Source: Apium graveolens (lineage: Eukaryota > Streptophyta > Magnoliopsida > Apiales > Apiaceae). From it: 64,000 nucleotides of DNA. How positions within the stretch are numbered: the first letter of the stretch is position 1; every line of letters starts with the position of its first letter. A program made the position numbers and the translations under genes. The stretch is from the NCBI RefSeq assembly GCF_009905375.1, contig NC_133657.1:45682192-45746191 (forward strand). The letters run 5' to 3'. The notes beneath the pieces are model-generated. The model was not told the origin of the DNA and made no database searches. It worked only from the letters and a program-made list of their open reading frames with translations. Shown here one piece after another: positions 41,947 through 54,018 of this stretch.

Positions 41947-44178
41947 TGTGACCGCCTCAACCCTGGGGTCAGGAGTTGCCGTCACAAATAACAACAGATC
42001 AAAATATATTATAACCAACTCATTCTTATTTAATATAAACACAACCCCTTAACAAGATCTTTTCCAGGTTCAAGTATGATATATGTTACACGATTAATAC
42101 AAACCAACTTATTTAAAACAACCTAGCACAAGTAATGTTTTACAGCAACTCACAGACCACTCCTGGTCTGATATAACTATCTCATAGGAGCCCGATACAG
42201 AAGGAACTGAAACCTGGCCATGCCTATGACAGAAGGGTCTCTTAGGCATTTGCAATATATGAATATACAAAACATTTTGCAAGTGTGAGCGATCAATCGC
42301 TCAGCAGTACCACTATATGAATAACAGATAAAATAGTTTATGATAAACAGTTATAGGAACATATATCAGAACTTGTTCAAAAATAAGTAAAATAGTTGTA
42401 AACTGGATATCAATCACTAGCATGCTCTGTAAAACAATAACATCAATTGTGTGCTGTGTGAATACCAGAGTCCAATTTTAGTATGCTATTTTTATTTTCA
42501 ATTCATAGGTTCCTTTACAAGAACCACAAACTATTTGTCCCGTTACATGGACAACCGAACCACAATCAGACATATATATTGGATGTTATGTAGGGATGGC
42601 TAATCAAGCCTCCACACAAGGTATCTAGGGTAGTTGGCTGGACTATCACACAATTTGTCTAGCAAAGCTGATCGGGCTTTCACATAATTCATACCGGATC
42701 CGCAGTGACTAGCTAGGTCTCTGATACGTTACAGTGGACTAATCGGTGAATATAAGGTGCGCAACCGACTTAGCCACTTACGACCGTTATTCAATATCTG
42801 ATTCGTTTTATCCAATTTTTAAAACCACTCTTGCCTATCTCTTTTTAAAATAATTCTCTTACAACACACTTTCCAAAACCCTTCCAATTTTATTCAAAAT
42901 TTAGAGATAAGCATTTTCAGAAGTTACCTTTCCCCCAAATCATAAGTTAGCAAAACTTTTTTAAACACAAGGGATAAGTAACTTAAAACGAATGGTTCCA
43001 CTACGCAATTCAAATCAACAGTTAATCATATATTACTGAACCATAAAAGATATGGTTAAGGGTACTTGCCTTAATATGCTTTAACAACTATTACTGGCCG
43101 GCTTTGAACCGACTTAGATGCTCGGGCTTTCGATTGGGACCTACAGAACCGAAACATCCTAAATTAGACAACCGAATATGCTTGACATATCCTCTCTAAT
43201 ATCCTACCCGTACGTTATCATAATCCAACTCATAATTATACGTATTATTTTAATACACGTAACAATTCAGGTTCATGTTCTCGAAATTCAGTTCGGCATT
43301 TATTCTTGGAAAATACAGATACCCGTCATTATTGGAAATTAGGGTAGTCGATTGTTTACAAAATATCTTGACACATCACGTAATTTAGGTCTGTATAATA
43401 TAACTATATTTTCAATCGACGTTCCCGATAATTAGAGGATACGTTCCAGTATTCCCGAAAATAATTTTTCTGAAATCGGGCAGTGTCTCCTTAATTTATT
43501 GGACTACCCGTCGAAACATAATCGAGATCACAATCAACAATCACAACCCAAACCAATTTCATAACCCGAACGCCAAAATGACTTTTAAAATAATTAATTA
43601 TTTTTGTTTTGAAAATGATTTTAAGAACTAAATTAATATTTTAAAATTTTAGGACTAATAATAATTCATCACCGTCCACTGTCTGCTCGCCGATGGCGGT
43701 AAAATTTGCGGGCTCCCGTTTATATCGGACATCCTACGCGAATTTCACCGATAAATATAATTAAACCTCGTAAACATCGAATAATTTTCATCAAAAATTA
43801 ACTGAGAAATTAAAATATCAGCAAAAAAATCAGTTCACAGGACCACCGGCCCACGCGCACACGAGCGGCCGGAAAATAAGAGTCAAGAGGCAATAACAGA
43901 ACAGGGGCGGCACAGAAGTTCACAGGCAACACAACAACAATCCAAACCATACACACATATATACACAGATATGTATATATACACTGCAAACCGTAGCCAT
44001 CAAGCCAACCGGCGGCAACTCACCGGAACAAAACAGGGAACCACATCATTAAAAAGAGAGAAAAGGGAAAACACATGTGAAGGAGGAAGAGAGGTTGGGA
44101 ATATGAGAGTGAGGGATTACTGAGAGATTCGAGAGAGAGAGATAAAAGAAAATTGAGAGATTGAGAGAAAAGAGATGC

Positions 44179-44217
<39 letters not shown>

Positions 44218-44938
44218 GGTAGAGAGATTTATGCTGGAGAGATGAGGAGAGAAAAGGGATAAAACCTTATCTGATTTAATTTCGTTATTAACCCGATACC
44301 CGATTTTATTATTCTGCAATCAGTATTTTACTTAACCACTTACGGGTAAAAATAATTCCAAAATTTACCAAAATAAATTTAAAATTCCCGTAACAATTTA
44401 AAATAATTATATAAAATTTTTAAAATTTTAAAATCATTTTTGGAACGCGCATCAGACCCGCATTTTATAATTTAACGAACAAATGTGAGGGTGAATAAAA
44501 TCTGAAAATTTCCGAAATAATTTTAAAATGCTCGAAATATTCCAAAGTTAATAAAATATGAATTTTATAATTTTTGAAATATTCTAGAATTTAATACTGA
44601 ATTTACACTAAAATACCATTAGAAAATCATTCAGGGATAAATAATTAATGAAATATTGACTTCTAAATATTAAAAATTCCTAAAAATAATTAAATAAATT
44701 ATAAAGCAATAAAAATAATTTTAGAGGAAATTCCAATATTTATGAAAATAAATTCTTAATAAAATCACTATTAAAAAAAAACTAATACGACTCCACAATT
44801 AATCTCACAAATAATATTTCAAATACCAAGGAGCACATACAACCAACATCAAATATAATATCCAGTTGACAGAATCGTATTGTATTTTATTTATTTAATA
44901 ATTACACTTCAATAATTACAAATATATAATTCGTTATA
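41947..44938 (-). repeat. G2 3' LTR (2992 bp)
   Basis: On the plus strand it begins TGTGACCGCCTC and ends AATTCGTTATA. By analogy with G1 and G3 this is TGTAAC...GTTACA with decayed ends. A GA/CT-rich stretch with (GA)18 (about 44179-44214) corresponds to the CT-rich leader seen in G1 (35500-35600) and G3 (61750-61830). No ORF of interest. Confidence 0.85.
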
Positions 44939-44976
44939 ACCTTCCTTCTTAAAAGATTTAATCCTCAGAATCATAT

Positions 44977-45483
44977 CTAATTGAACAAGTGAGGATATTT
45001 GTCAATCATATCTGACTCTAACTCCCAAGTAGAGTCTTCTACTCGAGGATTCCTCCAAATCACTTTAACTATAAGAATAGACTTATTCCTAAAGACTCGC
45101 TCTTTGCGGTCCAGGATCTGGATTGGCTGCTGCACGTAAGACAAATTTGGCTGAAGCTCGATTTGCTCATACTCAATAACATGGTTCGAATCAGGGATAT
45201 ACCGCTTCAACATAGATACGTGGAACACATTGTGGATATATTATAGTTACGACGGCAGCGCCAACTCGTAGGCAACTTGACCTACTTTTTTCAATACCTC
45301 GAACGGTCCGATATATCTAGGACTTAGTTTGCCTTTCTGTCCAAATCTAACCAATCCTTTCCAAGATGACACTTTCAATAAAACCAATGATCTTATTTCT
45401 ATATCCATGTCCCTTCGATGTAAGTCCATATTCTTTCTCTGTCTATTTTGAGCTGCTTCTAACCTTTTCTCAATCAATACCAC
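44977..45483 (-). pseudogene. pol: G2 integrase C-terminus with chromodomain
   Basis: 45483-45247 has the GPY/F region: FGQKGKLSPRYIGPFEVLKKVGQVAYELALP. After a stop near 45240 the frame resumes with MFHVSMLKRYIPDS and reaches ILIVKVIWRNPRVEDSTWELESDMIDKYPHLF, a chromodomain-like fold: K/R-WRN, then EDSTWE (aromatic cage and Glu), then an alpha helix. Such chromodomains are thought to steer integration to heterochromatin with H3K9 methylation. It is the end of pol, directly before the LTR. Confidence 0.85.
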
Positions 45484-45759
45484 TGCATCCTTGGTTTGTT
45501 AAACCAACTCCGGACCTAACAACTTCTTTTCTCCTACCTCATCCCAGTAAAGTGGGGACCTATATTTGTGTCTATACAAAGTTTCATTGGTTGGCATTCC
45601 TATACTGGCATGATAAGTATTATTATGGGATAACTCAATTAATGGTAGTTGATCATCCTAATTTCCTTTAAAATCCAAAGCACAAACCCTCAAAATATCT
45701 TCTATCGTATGAATTGTCCTTTCACTTTGACCATCAGTCTGGGGATGATAAGCAATACT

Positions 45760-46210
45760 CATCTTTAACTTAGTTCCCAAACATTCCTGAATTTTTTTTC
45801 GAAAACCTCAAGTTAAACCTAGGATCTCGATCAGGCACAATTGAAACAGGGACTCCATGCTTGGTCACAATTTCATCCAAGTACATCTTAACTAATTTAT
45901 CCAGAGAATATCTTTCGTTGATTGGAAGGAAATGTGCAGACTTAGTCAATCTATCAATAATCACCCAAATAGCATCATGGTTCAATTTCGTCTTTGGTAG
46001 TCCCACTACAAAATCCATTGTGATCTCTTCCCATTTCCACTGTGAAATCTCTAAGGGTTGTAGCAATCCACTTGGCCTTTAATGTTCAGCCTTTACTGTT
46101 TGGCAGGTGTGATATTTACTCACCCAATCCGTTATCTCCTTTTTATTCATGTCCACCAAAAGTTCTGCTTCAAATCCTGGTACATTTTTGTGCTTCCAGG
46201 ATGGATATAA
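45760..46210 (-). pseudogene. pol: G2 integrase core
   Basis: 46066-45770 has LEISQWKWEEITMDFVVGLP (first Asp) and IDRLTKSAHFLPI, then IVPDRDPRF (second Asp). The zinc HHCC segment lies at about 46090-46210 (CQTVKAEH-like, in frame with stops). The third residue Glu, at ~45700, is in a broken frame. Stops and one frameshift (45770) disrupt the domain. Confidence 0.8.
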
Positions 46211-46230
46211 AATCTGGAACTATGGGCTTC

Positions 46231-46940
46231 TCACAAAATCTCACTCTTCAGTTCAGTCACATTAGGGATCCATATTCTCGAGGAAAGCCTAAATATACCT
46301 TTGCTGTCTTTTTGAGTACAAAGTTCTTCTCCAGTCAAACTTTCTAGTCCTTCATCCATTATTTCTTCCTGACACTTCTTAATCTTGTCCATCAATTCTG
46401 GTTGAAAGGTAATCTCATACAATTTCTCCTTATTACCTTCTTTCCCTCGGACTTCAGTTTCCAACCTTTCCAATTTTTTTGCTAATTCCTCAGCAACCTT
46501 GATCATATTCAATCTTTCCTTCTTGCTCAGGGCATCTGCCACTACATTGGCTTTTCCTCGGTGATAGTTAATGTAACAATCGTAATACTTAATCAGTTCA
46601 AGCCATCTCTATTGCCTCGTGTTTAGATCTTTCTAGGTGAATATATACTTTAAGCTCTTATGGTCCGTATAGATCTCACACTTTTTCCGTACAAATAATG
46701 TCTCCATAGTTTTGACGCGAACACTATTGCTGCCAATTCCAAATCATGCACTGGATATTTTTGCTCATGGGGTTTTAACTGTCTGGAGGCGTAGACAATA
46801 ACTTTATCATGTTGCATCAACACACAACCCAAAACCTTTAAAGAAGCATCATTGTAGATTACAAAGTTTCTCATTTCATCTGAAAATGCAAGCACTGGAG
46901 TTGTCACTAATCTCTTCTTAAATTCTTGAAAGCTTTCCAT
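46231..46940 (-). pseudogene. pol: G2 RNase H and RH-IN linker
   Basis: 46940-46650: [38 protein letters not shown] and [23 protein letters not shown], the gypsy RNase H core (the Asp of YNDAS is the usual catalytic residue). A stop at ~46640 precedes the second part, and 46542-46231 has MADALSKKERLN (the ADALSRK motif that starts the RH-IN linker), YEITFQPELM and PNVTELKSEIL. Same arrangement as in G1. Confidence 0.85.
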
Positions 46941-47029
46941 ATATTTCTAGGTCCAAACAAACTTCTCATTCTTCCTAGTCAGCTTGGTTAATGGAGTTGC
47001 AATCTTAGAAAAGTCTTTTACAAATCTTC

Positions 47030-48300
47030 GGTACTAACCTGCTAATCCAAGAAAACTCATAATTTCTGTCGGGGTCTTTGGTTGTTCCCACTTCGACACA
47101 GTCTCAATCTTTACAAGATCCGCCTTATTACCACCCTTACCCACAACATGACCCAAAAACTGAACTTCATCCAACCAAAATTCACAGTTTTTGAAAACTG
47201 AGCGTACAACTGCTTCTCTCTTTGCCTTTGTAGGGAAATCCTCAGATGTTCTGCATGATCCTCTTTACTCTTCGAGTTGATGAGGATGTCATCAATAAAT
47301 ACAATAATAAACTTAACTAAGTACTCCTTATACACCTTGTTCATTAAATCCATGAAAGCAGTTGGTGCATTGGTCAATCCAAATGACATTACTAGGAACT
47401 CGTAATGCCCATATCTGGTTTTGAACGCACTCTTTGGTACTTCTTCAGGTTTAATCTTCAATTGATGATAGCCCGACCATAAGTCAAACTTCGAGAAACA
47501 GCATGCTCCCTTAAGCTGGTCAAATAAGTCATCGATCCTTGGTAGGGGTTACTTATTCTAGATGGTCAACTTGTTTAACTCCCAATAATCAACACACAAT
47601 CTAATGCTCCCGTCCTTCTTCTTTACAAACAACACTGGTGCACCCCACGGGGATACACTGGGTCTAATCACTCCCTTATCCAGTAGTTCCTGTAGGTTCT
47701 TAGCTAATTCCTTCATCTCTACTGGGGCCATTCGATATGGAGCCTTGGAAAATGGTTCTGCTCCGGGAACTAAGTCAATAGAAAACTTGATCTCACGATC
47801 TGGTGGCAATCCTGGCAACTTATCTGGAAAGACATCCGGAAATTCCCTTACTATTGGAATCTCATCCAAATTAGGTGCCTCTTTCTCGGTGTCTACTATA
47901 TGGGCTAAGTAAGCCTCATATCCTTGTCTTAACAATTTCTTTGCCTTTAGTATCGAAAGAAATTTCTTTTCCTGCTTCGGTCCTTGATAATTTACCTTGG
48001 CATTATCTTCTGTAAACATCAAAATCTTCTTTTTCTTACAGTCAATATTTGCCTTAAAATGGGACAACCAATCCATTCCTAAAATCACATCGATCTCTCC
48101 TAGATCGAAGCGTATTAGGTCAGCCAAAAAAGAACGTCCGTGGATTTCTAATTGACACTTAGGACAAAACTGACTCACTAAAACTCTATCCTGATTGGCC
48201 ACTTCTATGGTCAAGGGCTCAACTAAGTCTTTCAACATTAAATCCATTTTATTCACACATTCTTTTGATATAAAGGATGTTAGATAGATTTGTGATGTCA
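47030..48300 (-). pseudogene. pol: G2 protease and reverse transcriptase
   Basis: 48301-47558 contains a protease end ([21 protein letters not shown]; the DSG site is just upstream and was cut by C3), then [64 protein letters not shown] and [15 protein letters not shown] stop at ~47555 and a frame break follow. 47461-47111 holds [20 protein letters not shown] and [11 protein letters not shown], the catalytic YxDD-type box FIDD, which is intact. Frameshifts leave it non-functional. Confidence 0.9.
48296..48300. repeat. Presumed target-site duplication of C3, left copy (TGTCA)
   Basis: TGTCA precedes TGTCTAGTC. The right partner would lie past the window, so this remains a prediction. Confidence 0.4.
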
Positions 48301-48876
48301 TGTCTAGTCTGATTTGTTTAGTTTCAGAACTTAATATCAGAACTTAACTGGAAATCAGAACTTACTGAAGACAGGAAGTTATCAGAACTTAAGCCATCAG
48401 GACTTACATCAGAACTTAAATGCGGATACACTTCAGGGATGAAAAGCAGCTGATTTACAAGAGAGGATCTAGATTAAACAAAAGAAGATATGCTTGGAGA
48501 GTTGGACATCTAAAGGACTACAGTAGATAATCTTTGATTGATGTATTTTAGGAAACAGAACATATCATATCAATTTGGAGATATCGTGTAACTGTGTAGT
48601 ATATAAACACAGATTAGGGTTTACACTATATGTGTTATCATTGTCATCTATCTCGACCAGTTTCCTGAGGCGTTGGAAATAACGAGAATATTATTTTTTG
48701 TAACCCTAGCAGCTCTTAGTGATATCATACATCACCAAGAGAGTAGATTAAACCTACTATAACAGAGTTTGATATATTGAATAAACTTGTTTTCTATTAC
48801 ATACTTGTGTTCATAATCGAATTGATTGTAGATACTATATTCAACCCCCTTCTATAGCATCATTGAGGCCTAACAA
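48301..48876 (+). repeat. C3 5' LTR (576 bp)
   Basis: Starts TGTCTAGTCTG at the end of G2 code and ends GGCCTAACA, followed two bases later by the PBS. Between 48322 and 48420 the word TCAGAACTTA occurs five times plus one variant. The short LTR matches no other LTR in the window. The start is inferred from the break in G2 protease. Confidence 0.82.
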
Positions 48877-48878
48877 GT

Positions 48879-48890
48879 GGTATCAGAGCA
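48879..48890 (+). other. C3 primer-binding site (tRNA-Met)
   Basis: TGGTATCAGAGC right after the LTR end, the same as in C0 and C1. Confidence 0.92.
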
Positions 48891-48937
48891 AATCTGTTAA
48901 GCTTACAAATAGTTAAGATCCAAACAAACAATCAATC

Positions 48938-51200
48938 ATGTCTGATCAATCAAAAACACAAGACCCTCAAGAACTTGCAAAGGTTCAACCCATTCACAAC
49001 ACCAGTAGATATGAATGCATCAGGGTTCCTATGCTCAGGGTGTTTGAGTACCATGTATGAAGTGTGAAGATGGCCATGTTTCTGGAAGCTACACATCCAG
49101 AATATGTAGACAGAATTTATGATGGTCCACACAAGCCCACAAAGCTTTCTATTGCAGTTGAGAATGAGCCACAGAAGATGATTCCCAAAGAAAAGAAAGA
49201 TCTCACCACTGAAGACATCTCTTCACTAGGCAAGGATGCAAAGGTAAGACACATGCTTCATAGTGCACTTGACAATTTCATGTCAAACAGGGTGATTGGA
49301 TGCAAGACTGCAAAAGAAATCTGGGATGCATTGGAAGTGAGATGTCAAGGAACCAATACCATCACAAAGAATAGGAAGACAATACTCACACAGGAGTATG
49401 AGCACTTTGACTCAAAATCTGATGAGTCACTAACTGATACATATGACAGATTCACAAACCTATTGAATGATCTGTCACTAGTGGATAAGGAATATGATCC
49501 AGAAGATTCAAATATGAGATTCCTACTAGCTCTTCCTGAAAAGTGGGATTTGAAAGTTACTACAATAAGAGATAACTATGAACTTGTTGATATGTCTCTT
49601 GACGAAATCTATGGAATGCTCAAGACTCATGAACTTGAGATGGAGCAAAGAAAGAAGAGGCATGGAGGGAAGTCTAAGACAATTGCTTTAAAGGATGAAG
49701 AAAAGTCAATTGTCTCTAGAAAGGCAAAAGGAAAGGCTCTCATCATATAGTTTGATTCTGAGTCATCAGATTCTGATGATGATGATTCAGAACCTGAAAA
49801 TTTATCTGAAGTGGATGTTGATGCAGTGATGATGTAACTGTATGCTCTTATGGTGAAGGGTATCACAAAGATAGCCTACAAGAAATTTAGAAAGGGTAAG
49901 AAGTTTTCCAGGAAAGGTGGAAGTTCTGACAAGAAAGGGTTCAGAAAGACTGAAGGCAAAGGAGGAAAGTTTGATAGATGAGACAACTCAAATGTCAAAT
50001 GCTATAATTATGGTGAAAGAGGCCACATCTCTCCTGATTGCAAGAAAGGAAAAGGTGATAAAGGCCAGGCACTTATCACAAAAAGAAAAACTGGGCAGAC
50101 ACTTCAAAATCTGAAGAAGAGGTGAACTATGCCTTAATGGCAAATGCTGATAGCAGTTCTGATGCTGCTTAACTAAAGGTACCTCTATCAACTCTTGCTT
50201 TTGATACAGAAGATATTACTGGGTTGAGAATATTTCTGAAAAATATTTATATTAGCTATAGAGATCAGACGTTAGAGAATGAAAGATTAAAATCTGAAAA
50301 TCTAAAGTACAAAAACAGAAATATCTATCTTGAAGAAGAGTTAGTCAAGATGAACATTATTCATACAGAGAGAGATAATGCTGTGTATGTTAAAAATGAA
50401 TTGCTTAAACAGAATGATTATCTAAAAAATGAATTAGAAAAAGAAAGAGAAATCATCAGGACTTGGACTAACTCAGGCAGAACAACTCAGAATATTCTAA
50501 GTAGTGGAAACTGGAAAGAGGGGTTTGGTTATAAAGATGATGAAAGTGAGAAAGGGACTTTGCCAATTAAGCCAATTATTATCAAACAGACTGAAAAGCC
50601 AAAGGTAAATCCTGTTAAATTTGTTGTAAAAATAGAAGTGAAAGAAAAGTCAACTTCTGACAAATTAAAACATGATAAACCAGCTTTGGTAAACATTGGC
50701 TTAATGACAAAGAAGCAGCTTAAGTATAAGTTGAAAGAGATTAAAAATGTGAACAAGGTAAAAGAAGCTAAGAAAAATAGGAATGAAAAGGAAGGTGTGA
50801 ATAAAAGTGATAAATATATGCCTGTTCCTAATGCTCCTAGAAAGAAATGCTATAATTGTGGAAACTCTAACCATCTTGCTTTTTTTTGCAGGAAAAATAA
50901 AGATATAAACTCTTTACCTCCTAGATCAGGAGTTAAGAATCAGTCTGTTAAGTTTAAACCATAAAATCCTTGTTTTCATTGTGGTAGTTTATGGCATTCT
51001 ATTTATACTTGTAAGGAATATCATAGTTTGTACTATGATTATTATTAAATAAAACCTTCTTTAAAGAAAGTTAGTGTAATTCCTTCTAATGTAAATTCTG
51101 ATGCAAAGTCTGATATAAAGTCTGATAAAAAGCAAGTTAGCATAAACTCGAAAACTAAATCCGCTGCAAATGCTAAACATAAAAAGGCCAAAGGATCCAA
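48938..51200 (+). pseudogene. gag: C3 gag
   Basis: ATG 48938 opens MSDQSKTQDPQEL; a TGA at 49058-49060 replaces a Trp codon, after which VKMAMFLEATHPEYVD, KEIWDALEVRCQGTNT, YDRFTNLLNDL and LLALPEKWD form the capsid region (49064-49750). After further stops come a degenerate knuckle (CYNYGERGHISPDC at ~50000), a coiled coil (50224-50960) and two more knuckles, CYNCGNSNHLAFFC (~50848-50889) and CFHCGSLWHSIYTC (~50969). Three knuckles are unusual for gag but occur in long Sirevirus gags. It ends with a Lys/Ser/Asp tail (SDAKSDIKSDKK) that carries the TTCTGAT-type words. Confidence 0.85.
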
Positions 51201-51243
51201 GCAAGTCTAGGTCCTTAAAACTAATCAATAGTGGTCTTTGTGA

Positions 51244-51666
51244 TTGCAGGGCAACAGGAAAAACATCCTGGTTCTGGACAGTGGATGTTCAGGACATATG
51301 ACTGGAAATAAAGCCCTGCTATCAGACTTTATGGAGAAAGCTGACCCAGGAGTTTCTTATGGAGATGGAAACATGGGAAAGACTCTGGGATATGGTAATA
51401 TCAATCTTGGGAATGTCATAATTGAATCAGTAGCTCTTGTCTCAGGACTTAAACACAATCTGCTAAGTGTGAGTCAAATCTGTGACAGAGATTATCATGT
51501 GGATTTCTTTGAAGAATGCTATAAAATTATAAGTAATTCTACAGGCAAAGTGGTTCTGAAAGGTTACAGACATGGTAACATATATGAAGCTAGACTATCA
51601 ACAAATTCTGATGGTTCTGCAATCTGTCTGTTAAGCAGAGCATCAATTGAAGAAAGCTGGAATTAG
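51244..51666 (+). pseudogene. pol: C3 aspartic protease
   Basis: An open 140-codon frame with LVLDSGCSGHMTG (DSG active site), YGDGNMGKTLGYGN and KHNLLSVSQICDRDY, then VVLKGYRHGNIYEA. It is preceded by the stops that separate it from gag (TAG at ~51209, TAG and TGA at ~51229-51243), in a TTTGTGATTGCAGGG context. It ends with ESWN* at 51664, in the GAG-pre-integrase zinc region. Confidence 0.85.
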
Positions 51667-53229
51667 CACAAGAGACTTTCTCATTTAAATTTTAACAACA
51701 TAAATGAGCTAATGAAGAAAGATCTTGTGAGAGGATTGTCAAAATCAATATTTACTCTTGATGGTCTTTATGGCTCATGTCAAAAGGCAAAACAAAGAAA
51801 ATCTTCATTCAAAAGGAAAACTGAATCCTCAATTCTTGAGACTTATCACTTACTGCATGTTGATCTATTTGGTCCAGTCAATGTCATGTCTATTGCAAAG
51901 AAGAAATATGCTATGGTTATAGTGGATGAGTTCACAAGATACACTTGGGTGTATTTCTTGCACAAGAAGAATGAAACTGCATCTACTCTAACTGATCATG
52001 TCAGACAGCTGGATAAGTTAGTCAAAGATCCTGTTAAAATAATAAGAAGTGATAATGGCACTGAGTTCAAGAATTCTATCATGGAAGAGTTTTGCAAAGA
52101 GCAAGTAATAAAGCAGGAATTTTCTGCACCTGGAACTCCACAACAGAATGGAGTTGTAGAAAGAAAGAACAGGACTCTTATTGAAGCTACACGAACTATG
52201 CTTGATGAACCAAAGCTACCAACCTACTTTTGGGCTGAAGCTGTGCAGACTGCTTGTTTTACACAGAATGCTACACTCATAAGCAAGCATGGAAAAACAC
52301 CATATGAGATGGTGAAGAAAAAGAAGCCAAATCTGAAATACTTTCATGTATTTGGATGCAAGTGTTTTGTTCTTAAGACTCATCCTGAACAGCTGTCAAA
52401 ATTTGATCTAAAAGCTGATGAAGGAATTTTTGTTGGATATCCACTTTCCACAAAAGGCTTCAGAGTCTACAATTTAAGAACAAGGGTCGTCATGGAATCT
52501 ATCAATGTATCTTTTGATGATAAAAAGATTACTGGACTTGAAGATTTCAATGATCATGATCAGCTAAGATTTGAAAATGAAGATGTAAATTCTGATTCTG
52601 TAAATTCTGATGACCTAAATCCTGATCCTGTAAGTTCTGACGAGTTAAATTCTGATGTCATTGAAACTTTGGTAACTGCTCCAAAGGCAAATGCACCTGT
52701 TCAGGGGGAGCATGCTGATGATCATACCACGTCTCAAGACTCTCAAGAAGCATTAGAACTAGTCACTGGCTCTTCAAGTTCTGATTCATCAAGTTCTGAT
52801 GAGCCAAATTCTGACAATTCTGGAATCTCTAATTCTTCAATTCCTGAAGGATCCAACTCAAATTCTGGATCCTCAGAGAGCATAACTTCAGGGGGAGCAT
52901 CAGAAAATGCTGATAGAGACAACATGGATCATGGGGGAGGATCCAGCTCTAGAGATCAACTTCCATCTGTAAGAAAGTGGACTAAATCACACACACCTGA
53001 CTTAATAACTGGAGATCCTGAAGCAGGTGTCAGAACTAGAATAACAACAACAAACGAATGTCTCTATCATTCCTTTTTATCTCAGAATGAACCAAAGAAA
53101 GTAGAAGAAGCTCTTCAAGATGCTGATTGGGTGCAAGCAATGCAGGAAAAGTTAAATTAATTTGAAAGAAATAAAGTCTGGACCTTAGTACCAAGACCAA
53201 AGGACAGATCAATTATTGGTACAAAATGG
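51667..53229 (+). CDS. pol: C3 integrase (482 codons open) and Ser/Asp-rich linker
   Basis: The longest C3 frame (51712-53160). It begins after the HKRLSHLNF zinc segment (51670-51710) with [18 protein letters not shown] and holds all three catalytic residues: [10 protein letters not shown] (Asp), IRSDNGTEF (Asp) and [11 protein letters not shown] (Glu). The C-terminal block [20 protein letters not shown] and [18 protein letters not shown] follow. The rest is a long Ser/Asp/Asn linker (about residues 300-410), full of NSD and SSDE repeats from AATTCTGAT words, and it ends with [17 protein letters not shown] at 53158-53160 (Gln to stop) ends it before RT. This domain is the most intact pol part in the window. 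Confidence 0.92.
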
Positions 53230-53960
53230 GTGTTTGGAAATAAAACTGACAGTGATGGCATAATTACAAGAAATAAATCAAGGTTGGTTGCTAAAGGTTA
53301 CTCTCAACAGGAGGGTATTGACTATGATGAAACATTTGCTCCAGATGCTAGATTGGAAGCCGTAAGAATCTTTTTGGCTTATGTTGCTCACAAGAAGTTT
53401 AAAGTCTTTCAAATGGATGTGAAAAGTACTTTTCTCAATGGAAAATTGGAAGAAGAGGTATATGTTGAACAACCTCCAGGCTTTGTAGATTTAAAATTCC
53501 AAATCATGTCTACAGGCTTGACAAAGCACTTTATGGCCTTAAGCAAGATGCTAGAGCATGGTATGAGACTATGGCTCAATTCCTTCTGGAAAGTGGATTT
53601 CACAGAGGCACAATTGAAAAGAATTTATTCTACCACAACCATGAAAAGGACTTACTTTTGGTACAGATATATGTTGATTATATCATCTTTGGCTCTACAA
53701 ATACAGAACTTTGTGAAAGATTTTCCAATTTAATGTAGTCAAGATATCAAATGAGTATGATGGGAGAGTTGAGTTATTTTCTGGGACTTCAAGTCAAACA
53801 AATTGAAGAAGGTACTTTTATCAGTCAATCCAAGTACACCAGAAATCTACTCAAGAAATTTGGAATGCAAGACAGTTCTACTACATCAACTCCCACGGCC
53901 ACTGCCATTTAGATAAAGATACTGGAGCATCATTAGATATTACTAACTACAGAGGTATGA
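53160..53960 (+). pseudogene. pol: C3 reverse transcriptase
   Basis: 53160-53730 has the N-terminal RT blocks ([54 protein letters not shown]), after which the frame shifts near 53500. In the shifted frame the box at 53670-53681 reads YVDY instead of YVDD: GAT has become TAT in the codon for the second catalytic Asp. Later parts (YFLGLQVKQIEEG, SQSKYTRNLLKKFG) run to ~53960. RT is therefore catalytically dead as well as frame-broken. Confidence 0.85.
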
Positions 53961-54018
53961 TTAGCTCTTTACTCTATTTAACTGCAAGTAGACCAGATAT
54001 CATGTATGCTACCTGTCT

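Larger units (their letters stand above)
41947..48300 (-). mobile_element. G2: Ty3/gypsy chromovirus, 3' LTR and pol
   Basis: Minus-strand chromovirus. The LTR (41947-44938) is followed by chromodomain, integrase, RNase H, RT and protease code up to 48300, where C3 is inserted in the protease. Gag, PBS and the 5' LTR are not in the window. Order PR-RT-RH-IN marks Ty3/gypsy; the chromodomain and ~3 kb LTR suggest the Tekay/Del clade. Confidence 0.9.

Noticed and set aside
44100..44220. (GA)n block as a stand-alone feature or gene leader
   Set aside because: It matches the CT-rich leader position of the G1 and G3 LTRs and is just a microsatellite within it.
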